Shown: piece by piece, positions 1 to 8,871 of the stretch
How positions within the stretch are numbered: the first letter of the stretch is position 1
Layout: every line of letters starts with the position of its first letter
Source: UBA4416 sp048498515
GTDB lineage: Bacteria; Bacteroidota; Bacteroidia; B-17B0; Aurantibacillaceae
NCBI GenBank assembly: GCA_048498515.1
Contig: JBEHXV010000020.1
Coordinates: forward strand, 1 to 64,000
Direction of reading: 5' to 3'
Length of the DNA stretch: 64,000 nt
Notes under the pieces: model-generated
What the model was told of the DNA's origin: nothing
Seen by the model: only the letters and a program-made list of their open reading frames with translations
The model's database searches: none
Translations under genes and position numbers: made by a program

Positions 1-2162
1 GGGGTCTCGCAACCCCCCGGAATTCCCCCACCCCCAGCCACCGGGGAGCGCACAATCCATACCGGGTTATTGGCAGAGGCAATGTGCAGTTTCAGGTTCT
101 CTTTGTCTTGCTTATCAAACACCAGCATGCTGCAATCCATTCCATCTTTTCCGCCTTCGGCACTTCCATCCCGTTTCAAACGCTCTATAATAGATTTGCG
201 CGCGTGGTTCAGTATTTCTGCAGGATCGAAGGTTGTTTCGGCTGCCTGTTCAAGGCTTGTAATATTCAGCAAACTCATAATAGCGCCGGGAACACCGTGC
301 CCTGTACTATCGGCAACGGCAAAGGCAAAAGAGCCATTACGTAATTTTTTAGCCCAGTAAAAATCGCCGCTTACCACGTCTTTGGGCTTATAGAAGATGA
401 AGTAATTGTCAGTGGCTTCAAGAGCCTCATCCACCGTTTTATGATTCAGGTTCTCATCCAGCAATTCTTTGGTTGCCAAAAAGGTTCTCTGGATTCGTTC
501 GGCATAATTGATACTGTCGGTAATTTCCTTGTGTTTTTGCTCGATGATCTGTTTTTGCTGATGAGTTTCTTTTTCTTTTAATTCAATGATATCTTTTTGT
601 TTTTGTGTTATTTTAAACCGGTTGAACATAAACCCTGCGAATATCAATACCAATACCAAACCACCGTATAAGGCATACTGCTGGTGGCGTTTTGCCTTCA
701 ATTCGGCTTTTTGCCTTGCCAGTTCCGCGTTCTTTATCTGGGTGGCTTTGGCATTGGCAATGCTGTCGGCTGTCGATTTTTTGGCATAATTGAATTCGTA
801 TTCCTGCTGAATGCTTTTACGGGCATTTTCCTCGCTGTAAATGCTGTCGCGCAGGTTCACAAAGGCTTTGTAATATTTAAATGCCAAGGCCGTGCGGCCG
901 GTTTTTTCATACAGGTTACTAAGCAACAAATCCAGTGATTTTATCTGGCTCAGGGCTCCCAGTTCTTCGGCCAGACGGATGGCATCCGTCAGGTATTTTT
1001 CGGCGTCGGCATATTTTCCCTGTTCCAGGTACAACGTCCCAAGATTACCTCCCTGCTCAATGACCCCAATTTGAAAATTGGTACGTTGATGAATTTTATA
1101 GGATTCTGAAAAATACTTAAAGGCATTCTTATAATCTCTCTTGTTCCTGTAAACCGTACCAATGGTACCAAGGCTAATGGCCTGGCCGTTCTCATTTCCT
1201 ATTTCCTCATTCAGTTTTAAGGCATTGTGATAGTATTCCAGGGCTTTGGCATCATCCCCCATGCTACTGTAAATACTGCCAATGTTGGTATAATTTGTGG
1301 CAATGTTTTGTTTGTTATTAATAGCTTTATTTACCTTCAGTGCTTTAAAATAATATTCCAATGCTTTATCATTATCTGACTCTTCGGCATAAATAACACC
1401 TATACTGCTTAAGGTCATGCCCAATCCCATTTGATTGCCATTTTCTTCGTACACCTTTAAGGCTTTCAGATAATATTCCAAGGCCAATGGAAAATTAGAC
1501 TGGTCGGAATAAATAAGACCAATATGCGCTACATTGTGCGCAATAGCATTTTTTGACCCAAGTTGCTCATTGATCTTTAAAGCTTGTTTTTCACACTCCA
1601 GCGCTTTTTCATAATTGGCCTGTTCAAGGTATACAATACCAATATTACCAAGTACGGAAGCTTCTTTATCCTTGCTGCCATTCTCCCTCGAGATTTCCAA
1701 TGCCCTGAAAAAATATGCCAGGCTCTTTTGGTAATCTGTCTGCGAAAGGAAATAGCTGCCTTTGTTGCTTAAGCCCGCCGCCAGCAGCTTCCGGGCTTTA
1801 AAGCGTACAGGCACATCGTGAATGTATTTTTCGGCAATGCTGATGGCCTTGTCAAAACAGGAAATAGCAATGTCAAGATTACCTATCACATAATTATCCC
1901 AGCCAAACTGCCTGATGGCCTCACCTGTTTTCAATTCATCTTTTAGCTTTTCGGCCAAAAGCCTCGCTTTTGTATGAAAATAAATGGCTGTATCCGGATC
2001 GGAAGTTTGATAATAGTTCCCAATGTCCATTAACAGGTTCCACACACTGGTATCCTGCCGGGCAATTTTTAATTTATGATGAAGGGAATCGATCTTTGAA
2101 GTTTGCGAAAAAAGTATGCCGAAGGGACAGAAGATCAATAGCAACAGGACATACTTTTTCAT
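1..2162 (-). CDS. TPR-containing SpoIIE-family protein phosphatase (partial, C-terminus off the left edge)
   Basis: I translated this frame by hand; it stays open from the ATG at 2162 to the window edge (about 720 codons). It begins with a signal peptide (MKKYVLLLLIF...LFSQ). Many tetratricopeptide repeats follow, with recurring pieces such as AxALEYYxxALK. A coiled linker leads to one membrane helix (about 640-670 on the plus strand, LYGGLVLVLIFAGFMF), a second coiled coil, and a PP2C-like SpoIIE domain with VSGDFYW, ADSTGHGVPGA and DGMDCSM. The family dephosphorylates Ser/Thr residues, often on anti-sigma-factor antagonists, and the periplasmic TPR part is thought to sense. The last residues before the edge depart from the family pattern (see findings). 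The target is unknown. Confidence 0.9.
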   Translation of the reverse strand, partial: MKKYVLLLLIFCPFGILFSQTSKIDSLHHKLKIARQDTSVWNLLMDIGNYYQTSDPDTAIYFHTKARLLAEKLKDELKTGEAIRQFGWDNYVIGNLDIAISCFDKAISIAEKYIHDVPVRFKARKLLAAGLSNKGSYFLSQTDYQKSLAYFFRALEISRENGSKDKEASVLGNIGIVYLEQANYEKALECEKQALKINEQLGSKNAIAHNVAHIGLIYSDQSNFPLALEYYLKALKVYEENGNQMGLGMTLSSIGVIYAEESDNDKALEYYFKALKVNKAINNKQNIATNYTNIGSIYSSMGDDAKALEYYHNALKLNEEIGNENGQAISLGTIGTVYRNKRDYKNAFKYFSESYKIHQRTNFQIGVIEQGGNLGTLYLEQGKYADAEKYLTDAIRLAEELGALSQIKSLDLLLSNLYEKTGRTALAFKYYKAFVNLRDSIYSEENARKSIQQEYEFNYAKKSTADSIANAKATQIKNAELARQKAELKAKRHQQYALYGGLVLVLIFAGFMFNRFKITQKQKDIIELKEKETHQQKQIIEQKHKEITDSINYAERIQRTFLATKELLDENLNHKTVDEALEATDNYFIFYKPKDVVSGDFYWAKKLRNGSFAFAVADSTGHGVPGAIMSLLNITSLEQAAETTFDPAEILNHARKSIIERLKRDGSAEGGKDGMDCSMLVFDKQDKENLKLHIASANNPVWIVRSPVAGGGGIPGGCET

Positions 2163-2214
2163 TATACTAAGATAGTGGTTTATGCTGAAAATGCAATAAA
2201 ACTGCTCATGTTCA

Positions 2215-2670
2215 CTAAGGAGCCTGAATATTTTTGCCTAAAGTATCTTTCATCAAACTATCTACCATTTGTGGGCTAATAGAGTCTCCCGTCAACCTTT
2301 CCGATCTTTCGGTAATTTCTCCCTGAGTGGGAGTATTACATCCGGCAACACTTAGCAGGCAACTCAGGATTAACAATGCACAAAGCCTGAAAGCTTTATT
2401 CTTTAAATTTAAATAAGCATTACAATAAAGATCGGTAAGATATGATTGAATCCCGTTTTTATTTAAATTCAATTGCCCTTTATAAAAATGCCCGCATACT
2501 TTCTGCTTATTAGTGCTAAAGTAATCCTTGATTTGTTGGTCTGACATTTGAGTAAAATCAACCACCGTTTTATTACAAGCATTGCAATGCTTTCCCATTT
2601 TAGCAGGTTCCATTTTATCCCAATCGGCATGACAGGGATTTGGGATAGAAATTTGGAAATCAGGTTTCAT
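2215..2670 (-). CDS. Small Cys-rich protein with a transmembrane segment, unknown function
   Basis: This 151-residue protein has an N-terminal block seen in many Bacteroidota proteins: a PNPC..DWDKM start, then HCNACNKTVVDF and a MSD motif. Cys13, Cys29, Cys32 and Cys59 could form a four-Cys metal site; that is inference. A hydrophobic segment at about residues 92-111 ends in AGC and could be a membrane anchor. The remaining roughly 40 residues are polar. The N-terminal half therefore lies before the helix and probably stays cytoplasmic. It sits between the SpoIIE phosphatase and a phosphodiester glycosidase on the same strand without overlap. No function can be assigned. Confidence 0.65.
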   Translation of the reverse strand: MKPDFQISIPNPCHADWDKMEPAKMGKHCNACNKTVVDFTQMSDQQIKDYFSTNKQKVCGHFYKGQLNLNKNGIQSYLTDLYCNAYLNLKNKAFRLCALLILSCLLSVAGCNTPTQGEITERSERLTGDSISPQMVDSLMKDTLGKNIQAP

Positions 2671-2709
2671 TTGAAATGTTTTAAAATGATACGTTAAGTA
2701 TTAATGCTT

Positions 2710-3444
2710 TTATTTTGATTTTGTAACCCCAATCATGACACCAAAGTTTCCATCGGTTTGTGTTACTTTTTTAGAGGGCAAATATAGTCTTGACACAAAG
2801 CCATCGAGGTACAAAGCATTTTTACAACCGGCTTTTTTAAAATATTCAGCAAAATCATAAAAATTAACTCCTGTGTTCGATATGGCAAACAGCACCTTGC
2901 CATCGGGCAAAATACCTACTCCGTTCCGGATGTTCAGGTTAGTTGAACCTTGTTTAAAAGCGGTGTTAATTTCTCCGTCAATGAGCAGCATAGGGCCCGA
3001 CTGTGTGGCATATTTTATTTTTGAACCGGCACTAAAATTACCGGTTTTGCAAACCACTGCCTCCTGGGTGCTTGTAATATAAAAAACACCGTTTGGCTTT
3101 AAATAAAAATTTCCGTCACTCGACCTGGTATTTAATGCTGCAAGTGTTTTTCCGTCCTCAATGTACAATCCCAATGGGGCCTGGTTCTCCATATACATTC
3201 CTCCGTTCATGGCAAATTCAAGCGATTTGCTTTTACCCTCTGCGTAAATTTTAAGGTTTGCAAAATTACCTATGACTTCACCTTTGTCATTTTTCCAGTA
3301 AAATTTCAGCTCATCTTTTTTCAGGTCAACACTATGGCTGATAAACCTGTCGTCTGTTATGCCCGGACGATTTAAAACAAAAGCAGTTAATACGATAAGT
3401 GGCAGAAAAACCACTCCCACTATTTTAACTACTCCTCTTTTCAT
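2710..3444 (-). CDS. Phosphodiester glycosidase family protein (NAGPA/DUF2233)
   Basis: A 244-residue protein with an N-terminal signal anchor (residues 6-25) followed by one NAGPA-type domain. The family pattern is visible: an MNGGMYM core, a PLGLYIEDG strand, a GVFYIT strand, TQSGPMLLIDG, and a late LYLDGFVSRLY motif. Members cleave phosphodiester-linked sugars, as the human uncovering enzyme does, or act on cell-wall glycans. In bacteria the substrates are mostly unknown. The membrane anchor suggests action in the periplasm. It ends 11 bases before the next minus-strand gene's stop and may be co-transcribed with the LOG-family gene upstream of it. Confidence 0.85.
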   Translation of the reverse strand: MKRGVVKIVGVVFLPLIVLTAFVLNRPGITDDRFISHSVDLKKDELKFYWKNDKGEVIGNFANLKIYAEGKSKSLEFAMNGGMYMENQAPLGLYIEDGKTLAALNTRSSDGNFYLKPNGVFYITSTQEAVVCKTGNFSAGSKIKYATQSGPMLLIDGEINTAFKQGSTNLNIRNGVGILPDGKVLFAISNTGVNFYDFAEYFKKAGCKNALYLDGFVSRLYLPSKKVTQTDGNFGVMIGVTKSK

Positions 3445-3455
3445 TGATCTTTCAT

Positions 3456-4037
3456 TTACACCGTTTCCTTAGTAATCCATTTACCCACTGTTGGCGCTTT
3501 ATAGCGTTTCATCTGCTCAAGCAGGTTATCTACAGTGTCGCTCACCAGCAGCATATGTTGATTGATCTCTTTCAAAAGGCCATTATCAACCATGCCCTGT
3601 ATCATCGCAACCAGGTGGTCGTAAAAACCATCCACATTTAATAAACCTATGGGTTTACCATGTAAGCCAAGCTGGGCCCAGGTAAGTATTTCAAACAGCT
3701 CTTCCATGGTACCAAAACCACCGGGCAAGGCAATGACGCCATCGCAGAGTTCGTGCATTTTGGTCTTACGCTCGTGCATGCTTTCCACCATAATAAGTTC
3801 CGTGAGCTTATCGTGTGCTATTTCTTTAGAGCCTAAAAATGTTGGTAGTACTCCTATCACTTTTCCACCTTCCAGTAAGCAGCCATCGGCCACCGCTCCC
3901 ATTAAGCCCACTTTTGCGCCGCCATATACCAAACCTATATTTTGTTTAGCCAGTGTTTGGCCCAAAAGCATGGCCTGTGTCTTATAAATATCCTTATTGC
4001 CGTAGCTTGATCCGCAAAATACAGTGATCCGTTTCAT
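3456..4037 (-). CDS. LOG-family protein (TIGR00730; nucleoside monophosphate phosphoribohydrolase type)
   Basis: A 193-residue Rossmann-fold protein with all LOG hallmarks: FCGSS near the N-terminus, VYGGAKVGLMG at residues 37-47, an ERKTKM Arg/Lys motif, and the signature PGGFGTMEE around residue 105. Plant and bacterial LOG enzymes remove ribose 5-phosphate from cytokinin or purine nucleoside monophosphates. Older annotations call them lysine decarboxylases, which the PGGxGTxxE motif argues against. Length is normal. The gene stands alone behind the terminator of the universal stress gene. Confidence 0.92.
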   Translation of the reverse strand: MKRITVFCGSSYGNKDIYKTQAMLLGQTLAKQNIGLVYGGAKVGLMGAVADGCLLEGGKVIGVLPTFLGSKEIAHDKLTELIMVESMHERKTKMHELCDGVIALPGGFGTMEELFEILTWAQLGLHGKPIGLLNVDGFYDHLVAMIQGMVDNGLLKEINQHMLLVSDTVDNLLEQMKRYKAPTVGKWITKETV

Positions 4038-4122
4038 GTGTTTTTTGTTATAAATGTAGTATTTAAATCAGGTTTGCTAAAGATTGCCTGCCATCTACTT
4101 ATTTCTAAATATAAACAGGCCA

Positions 4123-4147
4123 TAAAAAAGGAGGCAATGCCTCCTTT
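4123..4147 (-). terminator. Rho-independent terminator of the universal stress gene
   Basis: A 9-bp perfect stem (AAAGGAGGC / GCCTCCTTT) with an AAT loop, followed on the minus strand by a run of T. It lies 31 bases past the stop of the universal stress protein gene. Confidence 0.85.
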
Positions 4148-4177
4148 ATATTTTTTATCGAAAAAGCTATCATTCTT

Positions 4178-4999
4178 TCAGTGAATCCCGCTACTGATAC
4201 TTTCGCGTTTCATCGGGTTAATAGTCAATACCGGTATATTGCTGATATCCACCATACGCTGGCTCATGGTACCGCTGAACATTTCGCCCAGGCTCAGGTC
4301 TTTTTTATTCATTTGTACGATCAGGTCGCAGTCGTTTTTATTGGCATACTCTACAATTCCTTCCGCTACATTTTTTTCGGGAATGGATTTGTTGCTACAG
4401 TTCACATTCCTGTCCTTAATGTATTTTTTTACCTGGTGCAGGTATGGCAGCATATGATTCTCGTATTTGGTATCACCCGGGTCAAAAACGGAAACGATCC
4501 TGATATCGGCCCCAAAATACTTGGCAACCTGTATGACGGTCCCCACTTTTTCACGCGATTCGGGACTAAGGTCGAAAGGCATGACAATGCTCCGGCACTC
4601 GGGCGAATAATTGGTTGCCCTGGTTGTTAATACGGGGCATGGTGAATTTTTAATGAATTTACTGGCGGTACTGCTTCCCATAAAACTCCTGAACTTAATA
4701 TGAGGATCAAGGCCGGCAACAATCAACGAAGCATCGACTTTTACAGCCATTTTATCGGTTTCTTCAAAAATATCGCCTTTCACCGAAACAGAATTACAAA
4801 CCAGGCCGCTTTCCTGGGCGGTATGCTGGGCAAGCTTTGCCAACTCCGCCTTATTCTCATCTTCTGCCTTGCTAAACACGTGCATCAACAACAACTTTGA
4901 CTTAGTAAACCTGCCTATATTATAGGCGCTCTTAACCGCTACTAAAGATTGTTTGGAGAAATCAATAGGAATGAGGATGGTACCGTTTTCTTTTATCAT
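4178..4999 (-). CDS. Universal stress protein, tandem UspA domains
   Basis: A 273-residue soluble protein with two UspA domains. The first starts ILIPIDFSKQSLVAVKSAY and ends with the G-S-S-T ATP-type loop MGSSTASKFIKNSPCPVL. The second starts IVMPFDLSPESREK and ends in FSGTMSQRMVDISNIPVLTI. Tandem Usp proteins of this length are common in Bacteroidota and bind ATP or act as stress-response dimers. It is monocistronic, with its own terminator downstream, and lies divergent from the propeller lipoprotein gene across a 212-bp spacer. Confidence 0.93.
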   Translation of the reverse strand: MIKENGTILIPIDFSKQSLVAVKSAYNIGRFTKSKLLLMHVFSKAEDENKAELAKLAQHTAQESGLVCNSVSVKGDIFEETDKMAVKVDASLIVAGLDPHIKFRSFMGSSTASKFIKNSPCPVLTTRATNYSPECRSIVMPFDLSPESREKVGTVIQVAKYFGADIRIVSVFDPGDTKYENHMLPYLHQVKKYIKDRNVNCSNKSIPEKNVAEGIVEYANKNDCDLIVQMNKKDLSLGEMFSGTMSQRMVDISNIPVLTINPMKRESISSGIH

Positions 5000-5211
5000 A
5001 AGCCTGTGTTTTACTAAAAACTAATTTAAGGAATTTTACAGAAGGAAAAACACGGTTTTTGTTATTTTTATCCATTTTCGAATGTTAATATGTGCAAAAA
5101 AGGCATTTATCTATAATATTTAACATATCGGCGAAACGGTTTTTTGTACCTATGCGTCTGTAAATTAGTGCTAATTACCTGCAAAAACCATAAAGGTTTT
5201 GTACCTTAGTG

Positions 5212-6687
5212 ATGAAAATGGAACCCAGGAACTTCAAACGACAGCTTAGCCTCTTTCTCACAGCTGGTATTATCATAACCATCATTGTCACATCCTGTAC
5301 AAAAGATTCGGCCCCGCCGCTGTTAGGCGATTACCCTACCGAGATCGGGAAAATATTCACTTACCGCTGCGCAACCTCAGGCTGCCATAACGAATCGAGC
5401 GCTAATGGTGCTGCAGGCTTAAGCCTGTCTACTTATGCCAGCCTGTTTAAAGGATCGGTGAATGGCTCACCCGTCATTCCTTACCGCAGCGATTTTTCAT
5501 CCTTGTGCTTTTTCATTAATACCTTCGACGACCTTGGCCCAAAGAACCTGCCTACCATGCCCATTAACAGTAACCCCTTAAGCCGTAGCGAGGTTGAAAC
5601 TATAAAAAACTGGATAGATGCCGGTGCACCAGATATTAATGGCAATGTGATGTGGGCCGATAACCCGGCACGAAAAAAATATTATGTATTGAACCAGGGC
5701 TGCGATGTGGTAACCGTTTTTGACGCCGCCACCCAATTACCCATGCGTTACATTACCGTTGGCAGAAGCTCCGTTCTGAATAAAATTCCACACCGGATCG
5801 AAGTATCGCACGACGGGCAATACTGGTATGTGATCTTTACCGGCGACAGCGTTATGCAAAAATACCGCAGCAGCGACGATAGCTTTGTAGCGGAGGTAAG
5901 TCTCGGCGGGTATATAAACTGGAGTTCCCTGGTTATTAGTAATGATAACAAATGGGCTTATTGCATTTCCTGGCAGCTTAGCAGCCGTTTAGCCGTTGTT
6001 AACCTGGAGAACATGACACTTAAAGCGAATATGGGTGGGGGTAATTTTACACAAGGGCATGGCGTTACATTAAATAAAAACAACGATACCCTTTACATTA
6101 CCAATCAATATGGAAATTACATTTATAAGATCGATACCGCACTCAATGGTTTTAATGAAGTAATCATTGATCATAATCCTGGTCTTATTACAAACTCTCT
6201 TATCGACCCTCACGAAATCATGTTCTCGCCCGATGGTTCAAAATATTTTATTACCTGCCAGGCCACAGGCGAAGTAAGGGTAATGAGCACACATGGTGAT
6301 CATTTATTACAGGTTATCAATGTCGGTAGCAACAGCTTTCCACAGGAAATGGTAAAAAGTGTGGCAAAGAACAAACTGTATGTCTCTTGCTCGGAAGGTG
6401 TAACGGGAAATAACACAAGGGGATCGGTAGCTGTCATTGACATGACAAGCTTAAGCGTCAGCACATATCCTGTTGGTTATCAACCCCACGGCATTGCTTT
6501 GGATGAAACCAATGGTTATGTGATTGTTGCCAGCAGAAATATAGCCAGTACAGGTCCGGTGCCACATCATACAAGCGTGTGCGGCCGAAACGGTTTCGTC
6601 AATTATTTCGACATCAATACCATGCAGTTGCTGAATAAGAAAACCGAAGTGGCTTCCGACCCTTATTCTGTAAGCATGAGACCTTAA
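5212..6687 (+). CDS. Lipoprotein with a cytochrome c-like domain and a YVTN beta-propeller
   Basis: An in-frame GTG lies at 5209, but the ATG at 5212 is the more natural start. The N-terminus is a lipoprotein signal (ITIIVTSC), which places the protein in the envelope. Residues about 40-150 form a small cytochrome-like domain with a CATSGCH motif (CX4CH rather than CXXCH) and a later PTMP that could supply the distal Met. The rest is a propeller of YVTN/WD-like blades (FDAATQLPMRYITVG, HEIMFSPDGSKYFITC). Such fusions occur in Bacteroidota as presumed redox or surface proteins. The substrate is unknown. Confidence 0.8.
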   Translation: MKMEPRNFKRQLSLFLTAGIIITIIVTSCTKDSAPPLLGDYPTEIGKIFTYRCATSGCHNESSANGAAGLSLSTYASLFKGSVNGSPVIPYRSDFSSLCFFINTFDDLGPKNLPTMPINSNPLSRSEVETIKNWIDAGAPDINGNVMWADNPARKKYYVLNQGCDVVTVFDAATQLPMRYITVGRSSVLNKIPHRIEVSHDGQYWYVIFTGDSVMQKYRSSDDSFVAEVSLGGYINWSSLVISNDNKWAYCISWQLSSRLAVVNLENMTLKANMGGGNFTQGHGVTLNKNNDTLYITNQYGNYIYKIDTALNGFNEVIIDHNPGLITNSLIDPHEIMFSPDGSKYFITCQATGEVRVMSTHGDHLLQVINVGSNSFPQEMVKSVAKNKLYVSCSEGVTGNNTRGSVAVIDMTSLSVSTYPVGYQPHGIALDETNGYVIVASRNIASTGPVPHHTSVCGRNGFVNYFDINTMQLLNKKTEVASDPYSVSMRP

Positions 6688-6733
6688 AGCAGGTTAAAAA
6701 AACAAAAAAACAGGTCCATAGTGATAGAATCTG

Positions 6734-6741
6734 TAAATTTG
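6734..6741 (+). promoter_or_regulatory. Bacteroidota -7 promoter box (TAAATTTG)
   Basis: Matches the TAnnTTTG consensus of the Bacteroidota primary sigma factor and ends 8 bases before the ATG of the DCC gene. The leader would be almost absent. No clear -33 TTG is seen, so this is motif evidence only. Confidence 0.45.
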
Positions 6742-6749
6742 TACCGGAA

Positions 6750-7160
6750 ATGAACGAGGCTTTGCAACATAAAACCATACTGCTGTTTGACGGTTACTGT
6801 AATTTTTGCAGCAATACGGTTCAGTTTATTTTAAAGCACGAAAAAAACAACGCGCTTTTTTTTGCCTCTCTTCAATCGGAGACGGGTGTAGGCTTGTTGA
6901 ATCATTACCATATTGATCCGGCAAAAACCGACAGCCTTGTGTTGGTTGAAAATGACAAGGCCTATGTTAAATCATCGGCTGCCTTAAAAGTATCAACCTA
7001 TTTAAAAGGCTTATACCCTTCTTTATTTGGGTTTATGATTATTCCGGCCTTTATCAGAAACTGGGTCTATGATTTCATTGCCCGTAACCGCTACAAATGG
7101 TTTGGCAAATCAGACAGCTGCATGTTACCCGATCCTTCTGTAAAACAACGTTTTTTATAA
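6750..7160 (+). CDS. Thiol-disulfide oxidoreductase-like DCC family protein (DUF393)
   Basis: A 136-residue protein with the defining DCC motif near the N-terminus (LLFDGYCNFC, C-x2-C preceded by D-G). The rest of the fold follows (FASLQSE, a SDSLVLVE strand, an SSAALKV helix) and the C-terminus holds RNRYKWFG. The family is predicted to be thioredoxin-like; no reaction has been firmly established. It is followed after 7 bases by pdxJ on the same strand, so the two are probably co-transcribed. Confidence 0.9.
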   Translation: MNEALQHKTILLFDGYCNFCSNTVQFILKHEKNNALFFASLQSETGVGLLNHYHIDPAKTDSLVLVENDKAYVKSSAALKVSTYLKGLYPSLFGFMIIPAFIRNWVYDFIARNRYKWFGKSDSCMLPDPSVKQRFL

Positions 7161-7167
7161 TCTTAGT

Positions 7168-7884
7168 ATGACAAAGCTTTCTGTTAATATCAATAAAATT
7201 GCCACCATCAGAAACGCCCGTGGCGGTAACACCCCCGACCTTTTACAAATGGCTGTTGATGCCGAGCGTTTTGGAGCACAGGGCATCACCGTGCACCCAA
7301 GACCCGATGAACGGCATATCCGTTACCAGGATGTGTATGACCTGAAGCCTTTATTAAAAACAGAGTTCAATATTGAAGGAAATCCTAAAATTCAAAAATT
7401 TGTGGATCTTGTTTTGGACGTAAAGCCTGAACAGGTGACACTGGTACCGGATGGCGATAACCAAATTACTTCCGATCATGGCTGGGATACTGTTGCCAAT
7501 AAAGATTACTTAACCGATATTATTGCAACTTTTAAAAAAGCCGGGATCCGTACTTCTGTTTTTGTGGATGCAAATTTGAAAATGATAGAAGGCGCCCAAG
7601 CAACAGGTACCGACCGCATTGAATTGTACACCGAAGAGTATGCCCGCTTTTATGATACAAAACGGGAAGAAGTGATGAAACCCTTTACGGAAGCCTCGAA
7701 GCTGGCAAACAAGCTGGGCTTAGGTGTCAATGCAGGGCACGACCTGAGCCTGCAGAACCTTACCTATTTTAAACAGCATACCGAAAATTTATTGGAAGTT
7801 TCCATTGGTCATGCACTCATCAGCGATGCCTTGTATTATGGTTTAGAGAATACCATACAGCTATACTTAAGGCAATTGAAATAG
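7168..7884 (+). CDS. pdxJ: Pyridoxine 5'-phosphate synthase
   Basis: A 238-residue TIM-barrel enzyme that condenses 1-deoxyxylulose 5-phosphate with 3-amino-2-oxopropyl phosphate to make pyridoxine 5'-phosphate, the last ring-forming step of DXP-dependent vitamin B6 synthesis. Diagnostic segments are LSVNINKIATIRNARGG, the HPRPDERHI phosphate-binding motif at about residue 45, TLVPD, SVFVD and VNAGHDLS. Length and start are standard. It follows the DCC gene at a 7-base gap. No pdxA lies nearby. Confidence 0.97.
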   Translation: MTKLSVNINKIATIRNARGGNTPDLLQMAVDAERFGAQGITVHPRPDERHIRYQDVYDLKPLLKTEFNIEGNPKIQKFVDLVLDVKPEQVTLVPDGDNQITSDHGWDTVANKDYLTDIIATFKKAGIRTSVFVDANLKMIEGAQATGTDRIELYTEEYARFYDTKREEVMKPFTEASKLANKLGLGVNAGHDLSLQNLTYFKQHTENLLEVSIGHALISDALYYGLENTIQLYLRQLK

Positions 7885-7919
7885 AAGATTCATAAAACAT
7901 CCTTATTAAAGCTTCTTAT

Positions 7920-8465
7920 ATGGGAAGAAAAATCCAAATAATTGCAAGTTTAATAATGTCACATTATTTTTCAATTTCTCAAACTTTTTTTAATAAGCCC
8001 ATTTATGTCAGCCCGGGTCTGTCTATAGGCTATACCTTTGATGCGAAGATCAATTATGGTTTTACTTTAGATGTAGGCCTACTGTCAAACAATAGCAACT
8101 TACACGACCGTTATGGTTTTTCGTTTTATCAATATTATGTCCATACGGGCAAGCATGTTCACCGGCTACGCTCATTCAGTGTGATGTACCAAAACGACTA
8201 TGTGGATTTTAAAATTGGAAGAGGGCGTGCCCGTAATCCCTGGGGCTATACAAACAGGAATAAATGCATTGTTCACGGCTTAACTCTTGATGTAAGCGCT
8301 TCTTATCCTTCCAAATACAGTCCGTGGATAGGTTACAGGCTTTTTACATTTAACCGTGCCGACTGGGCATGGTTCATGCACCCTTATAACTCTATTTACC
8401 TCAAATACAAGTATGATGTCATTCAGAATACAGAACTTCGGAAAACAGTAACTCTTGAAAAATAA
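7920..8465 (+). CDS. Exported protein of unknown function, probable small beta-barrel
   Basis: A 181-residue protein whose N-terminus (MGRKIQIIASLIMSHYFSISQ) resembles a signal peptide. The remainder is rich in Tyr, Phe, Gly and alternating hydrophobic residues (VSPGLSIGYTF, YGFTLDVGLL, GRARNPWGY, WIGYRLF), as in outer-membrane beta-strands. There is no recognisable family motif. It lies 35 bases after pdxJ and converges on the pyrophosphohydrolase gene with only 10 bases between stops. Confidence 0.55.
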   Translation: MGRKIQIIASLIMSHYFSISQTFFNKPIYVSPGLSIGYTFDAKINYGFTLDVGLLSNNSNLHDRYGFSFYQYYVHTGKHVHRLRSFSVMYQNDYVDFKIGRGRARNPWGYTNRNKCIVHGLTLDVSASYPSKYSPWIGYRLFTFNRADWAWFMHPYNSIYLKYKYDVIQNTELRKTVTLEK

Positions 8466-8475
8466 ACCCTTATTC

Positions 8476-8871
8476 TTAGCCTAAAATATCTTTAATATTT
8501 GGTTTAAAATACAGATTGCTTTTCATGATCTTGCCATCTTCCCTGAAGATGGGATTTCCCTGCTCATCAAGCTTACTCATGTTGCTGCGCTGAATTTCAT
8601 CAAACACTTCTTCAATCTTGTGCTGCAGGCCATGTTTTAAAATGGTCCCGAATAAGATATAGAGCTGGTCACCCAGGGCATCAGCAATCTCAATCAAGTC
8701 GCCTTTTTGGCAGGCCTCCAGATATTCTTCGTTTTCCTCTTTAATTAAATTATAACGCAGTGTATAATTTCGTTCATCAATCAGCGTGGGAGCGTCAGCA
8801 TTTCCTATTTTAAACGTTTCATGAAACTCATGCACGTGCATGATCTTATCTAACAATCCTTTCTTTTCCAT
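8476..8871 (-). CDS. MazG-like nucleoside triphosphate pyrophosphohydrolase
   Basis: A 131-residue all-alpha NTP-PPase. The metal-binding pattern is visible as IKEENEEYLEA followed by DLIEIADALGDQLYILFG (ExxE...ExxD). The C-terminus has the SNMSKLD..GNPIFREDGKI.K segment typical of the phage/Bacteroidota type that hydrolyses canonical or non-canonical dNTPs to the monophosphate. Its ATG overlaps the stop of the OmpH gene (TAATG at 8871), so the two are translationally coupled. Confidence 0.9.
   Translation of the reverse strand: MEKKGLLDKIMHVHEFHETFKIGNADAPTLIDERNYTLRYNLIKEENEEYLEACQKGDLIEIADALGDQLYILFGTILKHGLQHKIEEVFDEIQRSNMSKLDEQGNPIFREDGKIMKSNLYFKPNIKDILG

Noticed and set aside
70..1074. 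Several plus-strand frames of 60-96 codons
   Set aside because: All are antisense to the TPR/SpoIIE phosphatase, which is open across the same range.
4181..4630. 149-codon plus-strand frame opposite the universal stress gene
   Set aside because: Antisense shadow with no conserved motif; the minus-strand Usp domains are clear.
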